Notes under the pieces: generated by a model
Told to the model about the DNA's origin: nothing
Seen by the model: only the letters and a program-made list of their open reading frames with translations
Database searches by the model: none
Translations under genes and position numbers: made by a program
NCBI RefSeq assembly: GCF_030409525.1
Contig: NZ_JAUFQB010000062.1
Location: forward strand, 1-64,000
Direction: 5' to 3'
Length of the DNA: 64,000 nt
Source of the DNA: Kaistella yonginensis
GTDB lineage: Bacteria > Bacteroidota > Bacteroidia > Flavobacteriales > Weeksellaceae
Shown: piece by piece, positions 53,141 through 60,451 of the stretch
Layout of the letters: each line of letters opens with the position of its first letter
How positions within the stretch are numbered: position 1 is the stretch's first letter

Positions 53141-55525
53141 CTAAAATTCAAAAATAAATCCAAAATAAGGAAGCGGCGTTGAACGGTCACTTTCACCGGT
53201 TTCCAACAGATAGTATTGTTCATTCTGTGGATCCGTAGGATTGGCAATGACACCGTTATTATTGGGATCACGCTGCAGATTTACAACCGGTAACCTGCTT
53301 GGACTTTTAGAGCCGTATGCATTCACAATATCTAAATAGGCGGAAAATTGCCATTTTTTAAACACCCATTTTTTCTCAGCACGTACATCCATTTGGTGTG
53401 AAAGATTTCCACGGGTAGAATTCAATAGATCAAAGTTCTGCAGCGGCCCATTGGCAATATTCCAAATGTTAACCAAGGCGCTTCTTTGCAAATCATACGG
53501 CGTTTCTGGCAAACCAGACTGCATTCTGAATCTCGCTCCTATATTCCAATTTTTCTTCAAATATTTTCCAGCAGTCACCGCTAGAATATGTCGGGAATCC
53601 CAACTAGACGGTAATAAATCACCAGCAGCATCAGAAAATTTAGAATATCCAAAGGTATAAGCCATGATGCCATAAAAATTATTAACTGTTCTTTTTTGGG
53701 CCAATAACTCAATTCCGTAAGTTTCTCCATAACCTCTGGAATCCAATGGTTCATTTCCAACAACACCAAAATTACCTCCAACATTCGCTAATGAAATTTG
53801 ATTTCTTAGCGAGAACGGATAGTTTTTATATTTCTTGTAGTAACCTTCCGCGGTTAAGCGCAGGTTATTTTTTCCGTTGTACTCTACGCCACCAACAAGG
53901 TGTGCATTACGGATATACCTTAAGGAATTCTTATTGGTTAAGTTTCCGTTTTCAATAAAACCTAAAGCGGTATACGCGGGAAGTTGGTAATAAATTCCGG
54001 TATTAAAATTTAAGGAAAATTCTGGATTTAATTTGTAGCTTAGGGAAAATCTTGGTGAAAACTGATCCAAAGGATTATTTGTGTTAGCGTTATAATCACT
54101 TGCATCTAAACGAATCCCAGCCGATACCTGAAGTTGATCTGCGAAAAATTTCTTCGCTGTTTGCACATACATTCCGTATTGGAACACCTTAATTTCAGAT
54201 AAAATTACATCAAAATTTATGGCATTCTGTGTTACATTTTTAATAGTGGAATTGTTATCATATTTAGAAAAATTAAAATTGGTTCCAACACTGAATTGAT
54301 AATCTACCCAAGTGAAATTACGGTCAAAACGTATTTTATTTTCGCTTTCCTGCGATTTGTAGTCGTATAATAAATTATTAGGAATTTCGATATTTCGATA
54401 ATATTTCAAGGCTTGATTATCTAGCATATTTCTACTCATCGTTAAAAGCCAGTTTCCATTTTCAGCCAAATGACGATAACCAGCGCCAAGCGTATAATTC
54501 CACTGTGGCGATACGGGAAGTTGATCGATTAAAGTTAAATTGGATAAAGTGGGATCTGCATTATCATTAAATTTAAAGCGGTCTATGGCTCCTAAACCCA
54601 GAAAAAACAATTCATCACCAGACTGGTATTTTTTAGAAATTTTAAAAGTTGCATCATAATAACTTGGCAAAAAAGGTAGACCGATTGCTTTAAACAACAA
54701 CTGTAAATTTGATTTTCGAACGCTAAACAGTCCGCTCCATGATTGGTCTTTGGATAGCGGTCCGTCAGCCATTAATTGCATATCATCTAATCCAATTACC
54801 GCTTTGTAACCGAGTTTATCCTTTCTGGCTTGCTTTAAATTAAATTCAAATAAAGAAGATAAAGCACCATTTCTACTGGCAGGAAAAGCGCCACTGTAAA
54901 AATCAACATCTTTTACAAAGTCAATGGTGATAATACCTCTAGGACCACCAGAAGCGCCCTGTGTTTGAAAATGGTTGATAATGGGAACTTCTATACCATC
55001 AATATAAAATTTGTTTTCAGCAGAACTTCCTCCGCGAATAAATAAGTCATTTCTAAAAGTTGCGGTACTCCCAACGCCGGGAAAACTTAAGATTGCTTTA
55101 GAAACATCTCGCGTAGAACCCGCATTTTTCTGAACTTCTTCACTGGTAATATTTCGCAAGGAAAGTGGGCTTTCAGCGGTGGTCTTGTGTTGTTTTTTGG
55201 TAATGATTACTTCATCGATATTTTTAGCAACCCTGTTTAAACCAATTGAAAATGTAAGATTTTGATTCGGAACAATATTAAGTTCATTTAAAAATCCCAT
55301 TTCATAGGTTTCCGACTCCACTTCTAAATTATAGGTTCCAGAAGGTAAGTCATTAATAATAATATTTCCAATTCCGGAAAACTCTTGGTTGATTTTAGAA
55401 ATCTTAATGTTTGCTGGAAGTGGCTTTTTAGTAAACTCATCAAAGACATTAATATTAATACTTCCGGTCTGCGCAGCAGTAAAAATCGAAAGAATGAGTA
55501 GTAAAATAGAGGCTTTTATTTTCAT
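53141..55525 (-). CDS. TonB-dependent outer-membrane receptor
   Basis: A 794-residue outer-membrane receptor. Signal peptide (LLLILSIFTAAQ); an N-terminal carboxypeptidase-regulatory-like domain (about 20-100; INVFDEFTKKPLPANIKIS, GTYNLEVESETY); a plug domain (about 105-230; SPLSLRNITSEEVQKNAGSTRDVSKAILSFPGVG, NDLFIRGGSSAENKFYIDGIEV); then a 22-strand-type barrel ending in the aromatic YFGFIFEF. It imports an unknown large ligand using TonB energy. No SusD-like partner is adjacent, which argues against a polysaccharide utilisation locus. Confidence 0.93.
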   Translation of the reverse strand: MKIKASILLLILSIFTAAQTGSININVFDEFTKKPLPANIKISKINQEFSGIGNIIINDLPSGTYNLEVESETYEMGFLNELNIVPNQNLTFSIGLNRVAKNIDEVIITKKQHKTTAESPLSLRNITSEEVQKNAGSTRDVSKAILSFPGVGSTATFRNDLFIRGGSSAENKFYIDGIEVPIINHFQTQGASGGPRGIITIDFVKDVDFYSGAFPASRNGALSSLFEFNLKQARKDKLGYKAVIGLDDMQLMADGPLSKDQSWSGLFSVRKSNLQLLFKAIGLPFLPSYYDATFKISKKYQSGDELFFLGLGAIDRFKFNDNADPTLSNLTLIDQLPVSPQWNYTLGAGYRHLAENGNWLLTMSRNMLDNQALKYYRNIEIPNNLLYDYKSQESENKIRFDRNFTWVDYQFSVGTNFNFSKYDNNSTIKNVTQNAINFDVILSEIKVFQYGMYVQTAKKFFADQLQVSAGIRLDASDYNANTNNPLDQFSPRFSLSYKLNPEFSLNFNTGIYYQLPAYTALGFIENGNLTNKNSLRYIRNAHLVGGVEYNGKNNLRLTAEGYYKKYKNYPFSLRNQISLANVGGNFGVVGNEPLDSRGYGETYGIELLAQKRTVNNFYGIMAYTFGYSKFSDAAGDLLPSSWDSRHILAVTAGKYLKKNWNIGARFRMQSGLPETPYDLQRSALVNIWNIANGPLQNFDLLNSTRGNLSHQMDVRAEKKWVFKKWQFSAYLDIVNAYGSKSPSRLPVVNLQRDPNNNGVIANPTDPQNEQYYLLETGESDRSTPLPYFGFIFEF

Positions 55526-55539
55526 AAAAAGAATTTGGG

Positions 55540-55576
55540 TAAAAATACGACAAGCGCCCCAAATGGAACGCTTATC
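55540..55576 (-). terminator. Candidate terminator between FAS1 gene and TonB receptor gene
   Basis: On the minus strand a stem GATAAGCG (55576-55569) / CGCTTGTC (55556-55549), with one G-T pair and a 12-base loop, is followed by GTATTTTTA. The trailing TATTTTTA is also a near-consensus -7 box for the receptor gene, the same terminator-next-to-promoter arrangement as at 2752. Confidence 0.55.
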
Positions 55577-55592
55577 GTGCTAAAAAAAACTA

Positions 55593-56543
55593 CTATGGTA
55601 ATAACAATTTGTCTATGGCATGAATAATTCCGTTGCTACATTGTACGTCTGTAGCGACAATGTTAGAAACCCGGTTATTGGCATCTTTAATTTTTGCACC
55701 ACCGGTGGTTGTGATGGTGAACATTCCACCTTGAAAAGTGGTTACCGACATATTATTGGTTAAATCGGTTGAAGCGACATTTGCGCCAGCGACCACATGA
55801 TATTTCAAAACGTTTTCTAACGTGGCCTGTGGAATTGCAGCTAAACCACTCGCTCCCAACTCCGTTAATAATGAACCAAATGCAGCATTAGTCGGTGCAA
55901 ATACAGTAAAAGGTGAACTCGCTGTGCCGCCTAAAATTCCTACAAAATTTGGCATATCACTTCTGGTAAGCGCAGAAACCAAAGTTGAAAAATTAGGATT
56001 TGCCAAAGCATGTGTTACAATAGTTGGCAACCCAATTACAGCATCGGTTTTATGGATGACCCCATTGCTGGCCAAAATATCAGCCGTGGTTACATTTGCC
56101 ACACCGTTAACTTTAACACCTGAATCTTTACTAATGAACATGCTTAAATTTCAAGTGGATGAAGCTGCACCTTTTGCTAAAGTGGAGACGTAACCCGTGG
56201 TTATTTCAGAAGAAGTTACTCTTGCCGCTAACACATGGTTGAATAAAATTTCTTTCAAAGCAGCGGCCGGAACATCATTCAACGAGGTAAAACCATTGGC
56301 TTGCAAAAATGAGGTAAACGCTGCGTTTGATGGCGCAAATACTGTAAATGTACCTGTTCCGTCTAATGTTGCGGCTAAACCCGCTTTATCAATTGCTGCT
56401 TTTAATGATGATAAATTAGCATCTCGTGAAGCCATCGCGTAAATGGTTTGGCTCATTACCGGTTCTTCATCATTATCATTACAACTGCTGGCAGAAAATC
56501 CTACTATTAGAATAAGTGAAAGGATTTTAAAAATGTTTTTCAT
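55593..56543 (-). pseudogene. FAS1 (fasciclin) repeat lipoprotein gene interrupted by one in-frame TGA
   Basis: Two adjacent minus-strand open frames (56543-56151 and 56141-55593) are in the same reading frame and are separated by only TGA-AAT-TTA-AGC. If the TGA at 56153-56151 is read through, one protein of about 316 residues results: lipobox ASSC (Cys21), a first FAS1 domain (about 35-165; LAATLDGTGTFTVFAPSNAAFTSF) and a second (about 170-316; PFTVFAPTNAAFGSLL, NGIIHAIDKLLLP). The stop falls inside the first domain (AKGAASST, stop, NLSMFISKD). FAS1 proteins mediate surface adhesion. A sequencing error, a recent nonsense mutation or readthrough would all give this picture. Confidence 0.85.
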
Positions 56544-56669
56544 AATGTTTTATTTTTTGTTTTTTCAAATATAGAAAGTTTATTTACTAAGTTTAATAAA
56601 ATAGTATTATTTATTACCAATAAATCCTATTTATAAAATCTATTATAGGTCTTAATCCCTTATAACAAT

Positions 56670-56696
56670 GAAATCCTGCAAATTTTGCAGGATTTC
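56670..56696 (-). terminator. Hairpin terminator of hutU
   Basis: A perfect 11-base stem GAAATCCTGCA (56670-56680) / TGCAGGATTTC (56686-56696) with a 5-base loop, 28 bases past the hutU stop. The T-run is weak on either strand. Confidence 0.65.
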
Positions 56697-56723
56697 AGTT
56701 GATTTTAAAAAATAATAAACTTC

Positions 56724-58712
56724 TTAAAAAAGCGTTTCGTCTACGTAATTTGGTAGAGTTACGGTAAGCTTGGGTTCTATTTCCATGGCTCGCTTAATCG
56801 CAAAAACTGCTCCGTCGTTTCTTGCCCAACTTCGTCGCGAAATACCGTTGTTCACATCCCAGAAAAGCATTGATTTTAATCTGCGGTCTGCATCATCACT
56901 ACCATCGAGCAGCATTCCGAATCCGCCATTAATAACTTCTCCCCAGCCAACGCCGCCGCCATTATGAAGGGAAACCCAGGTTGCACCGCGAAAACTGTCA
57001 CCAATTACATTCTGAATAGCCATGTCTGCGGTGAATCGTGAACCATCATATATATTTGAAGTTTCCCGGTACGGAGAATCGGTTCCTGAAACATCATGAT
57101 GATCTCTCCCCAAAATCACTGGCCCAATTTCGTCTTTGTTAATTGCCTTATTAAATGCTTCAGCAATTTTTATCCGGCCTTCCGCATCTGCATAAAGTAT
57201 TCTGGCTTGCGACCCTACGACTAGATTATTTTCCTGCGCGCCCTTAATCCAGGTAATATTGTCTTGCATTTGTTGCTGAATTTCTGCTGGCGAATTTTTC
57301 ATAATTTCTTGTAAAACCGCACTAGCGATTTCATCTGTTTTTTGGAGGTCTGTAGATTTGCCACTTGCACAAACCCATCGGAACGGTCCAAAACCGTAAT
57401 CGAAACACATTGGACCCATAATATCTTGAACATAACTCGGGAATTTAAATTCTCTTCCAAGGCTGGGTTTTTGGGCCATCACATCGGCACCAGCTCTGCT
57501 CGCTTCTAGTAAAAACGCATTTCCGTAATCGAAAAAATAGGTGCCTTTATCCGTATGTTTATTAATGGCTTTCGCATGAAGTCTTAAAGTTTCCTGTACT
57601 TTCTCTTTAAATAAATCAGGATTTTCGGCCATCATTTTATTGGCTTCTTGAAAAGAAATTCCTACGGGATAATATCCGCCAGCCCAAGGATTATGCAGCG
57701 AAGTTTGATCTGACCCGATATCAATTGTTAGATTTTCTTGGTCGAATTTTTCCCAAATGTCAACAATATTTCCGAGGTAGGCTAGAGAAACAGTTTCCCG
57801 ATTTTTCTTTGCTTTTTTTACTCTAATAACCAATTCATCAAGGTTCTCGTGAACTTCATCAATCCATTTTTGTTCATGCCGGATTTTGGTAATTTTCGGA
57901 TTAACTTCCGCACAAACGGTGATACATCCAGCAATATTACCCGCTTTTGGTTGTGCACCACTCATACCTCCCAAACCAGAGGTAACAAAAAGGCCTCCTT
58001 TAGGATCTTTTTTTATTTTTCTAAAAGCATTCAAAACGGTAATGGTGGTTCCGTGAACGATGCCTTGCGGCCCGATGTACATATAGCTTCCCGCCGTCAT
58101 TTGGCCATATTGGGAAACTCCCAAGGCATTCATTTTCTCCCAATCATCTGGTTGAGAGTAATTCGGAATCATCATCCCATTGGTAACCACCACCCTTGGC
58201 GCTTCTTTATGGCTGGGAAACAAGCCCATCGGATGACCCGAATACATCGTCAAAGTTTGATCATCTGTCATTTCTGACAGGTATTTCATGGTCAAAAGAT
58301 ATTGCGCCCAATTTTGAAAAACGGATCCATTTCCGCCATAAGTTATAAGTTCATGCGGATGTTGCGCTACGGCGTAATCCAAATTATTTTGAATCATCAG
58401 CATAATGGCTTTTGCTTGTTCCGACTTTCCTGGATAGTCGTCAATATTACGGGCTTTCATTTCATAATCTGGGCGGAAACGATACATATAAATCCGTCCG
58501 TACGTTTCCAGTTCATCTTTGAATTCGATTAATAATTCTGCATGAAATTTTGGATTAAAATAACGAAGCGCATTTTTCAGGGCCAATTTTTTCTCTTCTT
58601 CAGATAAAATTTCTTTGCGCTTTGGTGCGTGATTAATTGCGTTATCGTATGGTTTACAGGCAGGAAGTTCGTTGGGAATTCCCTGTTGTATTTGTTCGTG
58701 AAAAGTCATCAT
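56724..58712 (-). CDS. hutU: Urocanate hydratase
   Basis: A 662-residue cytosolic enzyme that converts urocanate to imidazolonepropionate in histidine breakdown, using tightly bound NAD+. Family signatures: YGGNGSVFQNWAQY, MYSGHPMGLFPSH, TAGSYMYIGPQGIVHGTT, VTSGLGGMSGAQ (Rossmann loop), IGSDQTSLHNPWAGGYYP and LHNGGGVGWGE. It is the long form of the family (about 660-680 residues; the E. coli/Bacillus type is about 555). No other hut gene is in this window. Two Met codons begin the frame; either could start. Confidence 0.96.
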   Translation of the reverse strand: MMTFHEQIQQGIPNELPACKPYDNAINHAPKRKEILSEEEKKLALKNALRYFNPKFHAELLIEFKDELETYGRIYMYRFRPDYEMKARNIDDYPGKSEQAKAIMLMIQNNLDYAVAQHPHELITYGGNGSVFQNWAQYLLTMKYLSEMTDDQTLTMYSGHPMGLFPSHKEAPRVVVTNGMMIPNYSQPDDWEKMNALGVSQYGQMTAGSYMYIGPQGIVHGTTITVLNAFRKIKKDPKGGLFVTSGLGGMSGAQPKAGNIAGCITVCAEVNPKITKIRHEQKWIDEVHENLDELVIRVKKAKKNRETVSLAYLGNIVDIWEKFDQENLTIDIGSDQTSLHNPWAGGYYPVGISFQEANKMMAENPDLFKEKVQETLRLHAKAINKHTDKGTYFFDYGNAFLLEASRAGADVMAQKPSLGREFKFPSYVQDIMGPMCFDYGFGPFRWVCASGKSTDLQKTDEIASAVLQEIMKNSPAEIQQQMQDNITWIKGAQENNLVVGSQARILYADAEGRIKIAEAFNKAINKDEIGPVILGRDHHDVSGTDSPYRETSNIYDGSRFTADMAIQNVIGDSFRGATWVSLHNGGGVGWGEVINGGFGMLLDGSDDADRRLKSMLFWDVNNGISRRSWARNDGAVFAIKRAMEIEPKLTVTLPNYVDETLF

Positions 58713-58890
58713 AATGGTTAGAATTCAGATTTTTAATTAAAGTTCTAAAGATATTGAATAATTAAAAGAAATGAAAACCCTTTAGTTTTAATTAAAATAA
58801 AAATAGGCGGATTACGAATCAAATGCGAGTAATAAAACTGTTAATTTATCATAAAACCCAAAATATCAACCTTTAAAATTCTGATTTTCT

Positions 58891-58898
58891 TATCTTTG
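58891..58898 (+). promoter_or_regulatory. -7 promoter box TATCTTTG of the copper operon
   Basis: An exact TAnnTTTG match ending 11 bases before the first ATG of the copper-related genes, giving a leader of about 6 bases. No good -33 TTG. Confidence 0.55.
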
Positions 58899-58909
58899 CA
58901 TAAATATTA

Positions 58910-59287
58910 ATGAAAAAAATTCTCGCCATATTGCTTACTGTTTTTTATTTCGGATCTTCTTCCGGAATGGTTTACAACCTGCATTATTGTTTGGATGAAA
59001 TTTTTATTTCTGTCGGTGCTCAAGAAAATGACTGTGACATTTGTGACCGTACTACAGCAAATGACTGTTGTAAATCGGAAATTAAAATTGTTAAAACAGA
59101 TATCGCGCAAAAGGCTAACCTTTTAGCGGTAGATTTCTCTTCTGTCGTTGCTATTCTTCCTCTTCAGCATTTTTCGGATTTTATTCATCCAATTATAGAA
59201 CGGAATTATTTTTCTATTCTTATCAATGCGCCTCCTGATAAAGAGCAACTCCCTTTATTTATCACTTACTGTAATTTTAGAATTTAG
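58910..59287 (+). CDS. HYC_CC_PP family protein (copper-associated)
   Basis: A 125-residue protein with an N-terminal hydrophobic segment (AILLTVFYFGSSSGM). It carries the three motifs that name the family: HYC in NLHYCLDE, CC in NDCCKSE and PP in APPDKEQ. More Cys/His residues lie between (DCDICDRTT). Members are small exported flavobacterial proteins often next to metal-resistance genes; the Cys and His suggest metal binding. Here it heads a copper-type cluster. The biochemical role is unknown. Confidence 0.88.
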   Translation: MKKILAILLTVFYFGSSSGMVYNLHYCLDEIFISVGAQENDCDICDRTTANDCCKSEIKIVKTDIAQKANLLAVDFSSVVAILPLQHFSDFIHPIIERNYFSILINAPPDKEQLPLFITYCNFRI

Positions 59288-59383
59288 AATAAAACCCTTC
59301 ACTCTTTATTAAGAATGCAGAAAAAATTGCATCCATTTTAGCGATGGACTATTTCTATTTTAAAACAATCTAAAATTATTACA

Positions 59384-59854
59384 ATGAAAAAATTAATTTT
59401 CACTACCCTATTTTCTGTTTTTTCAATCGTAAGCATTTCTGCTCAAAAAAGTGATGCTTCTGTTTCAAAATTATACCAGAATTATCTAACGCTCAAAAAC
59501 GCTTTGGTCACCGACAATTCAGACGAGGCATCGAAAGCTGCGAATGCTTTTATTAAATCAGCATCCATGATTGATTATAAAGTGCTGTCGGAAGGGAATT
59601 TAGACATTCTTCGAAAAGATGCTTCAAAAATTGCAGACAGTCGAAGCATAGAAGCTCAAAGGGAATCGTTTAATAGCCTTTCTAAGAACGTGATCGCACT
59701 TACCCAAAAATTTAAACTGGCCGATCAGTCGGTGTTTATTCAGTATTGCCCTATGGCAAAAGCCAGCTGGTTAAGTGCTGAAAAAAATATTAAAAATCCA
59801 TACTACGGAAGTTCCATGTTAACCTGTGGAAGTGTAAAATCTGAACTGAAATAA
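59384..59854 (+). CDS. DUF3347 domain protein (periplasmic, copper-associated)
   Basis: A 156-residue protein with a signal peptide (SVFSIVSISAQ). The domain is DUF3347: a helical pair with LYQNYLTLKNALVTDNSDEA, then LIQYCPMA-like FIQYCPMAKASWLS and the C-terminal NPYYGSSMLTCGSV. The Cys-Pro-Met and Met-Leu-Thr-Cys patterns are the likely metal-binding parts. The same domain occurs at the C terminus of CusB-type copper efflux adaptors in Bacteroidota. It is second in the cluster. Confidence 0.88.
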   Translation: MKKLIFTTLFSVFSIVSISAQKSDASVSKLYQNYLTLKNALVTDNSDEASKAANAFIKSASMIDYKVLSEGNLDILRKDASKIADSRSIEAQRESFNSLSKNVIALTQKFKLADQSVFIQYCPMAKASWLSAEKNIKNPYYGSSMLTCGSVKSELK

Positions 59855-59876
59855 ACCTTCAGATTATCTATCAATG

Positions 59877-59920
59877 CCACAAGTTCGTGATTTTGCGCTA
59901 AAATAGAATTGAATTTGTGG
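59877..59920. other. Nested hairpin between DUF3347 and DUF305 genes
   Basis: Outer stem CCACAAGTTC (59877-59886) / GAATTTGTGG (59911-59920), with one G-T pair, encloses an inner stem ATTTT/AAAAT around GCGCT. It lies 22 bases after the DUF3347 stop and has no T-run, so it is not a standard terminator. It may be an mRNA processing or stability element, or a regulatory RNA structure. Confidence 0.4.
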
Positions 59921-59965
59921 GGTTGGAGGATATCCGTTTTTTATTAACCTTTAAAAATTTACAAA

Positions 59966-60451
59966 ATGAAAAATTCTTCTGAAAAAACTCAAGAACATAA
60001 AAATCCGTATCCAAAATTTTTTGGAATGATGGCAGTCTCGTTTATTGTGATGTATGTTGTGATGTATCTGAATACCTATGAATTAGATCATGTGTACTTC
60101 AGTTTAACTCGTTTTTATATGACGTGTTTAATGATCGCCAGTATGGCTGTTTTGATGCTGCTTTTTATGCTCAAAATGTATAAAGACAAAAAAATGAATA
60201 CGGGCATCATTGCCGGAAGTGTCGTTCTGTTTTTTGGTGCGCTTTTTCTTGTTCGTTCCCAAAAAACAGTAGATGATATTTTGTGGATGGAAGCCATGAT
60301 TCCACATCATTCCATCGCTATTCTAACCAGCGAAAGGGCAAACATCAAAGATCCCGAAGTTAAGATTCTCGCTGAAAGCATTATTACTGCGCAGAGAAAA
60401 GAAATTGAAGAAATGAAAAGAATGATTAAAAGACTAAAAAATGATAAATAA
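59966..60451 (+). CDS. DUF305 membrane protein
   Basis: A 161-residue inner-membrane protein with three hydrophobic segments (about 20-37, 48-70, 78-96), followed by a C-terminal DUF305 helix pair: ILWMEAMIPHHSIAILTSERANIKDPEVK and IITAQRKEIEEMKRMI. The M-x-x-HH motif and following residues are the conserved core of DUF305, a ferritin-like fold linked to copper handling. Its end overlaps the multicopper oxidase gene by 11 bases, so they are translationally coupled. Confidence 0.9.
   Translation: MKNSSEKTQEHKNPYPKFFGMMAVSFIVMYVVMYLNTYELDHVYFSLTRFYMTCLMIASMAVLMLLFMLKMYKDKKMNTGIIAGSVVLFFGALFLVRSQKTVDDILWMEAMIPHHSIAILTSERANIKDPEVKILAESIITAQRKEIEEMKRMIKRLKNDK

Noticed and set aside
53141-55525. 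Polysaccharide utilisation locus
   Set aside because: The TonB-dependent receptor has no SusD-like partner, glycoside hydrolase or sensor next to it.
56139-56153. Selenocysteine or programmed recoding at the TGA in the FAS1 gene
   Set aside because: The residue position is not a known redox Cys site, no SECIS-like hairpin is evident directly after the TGA, and a nonsense mutation or sequencing error is simpler.
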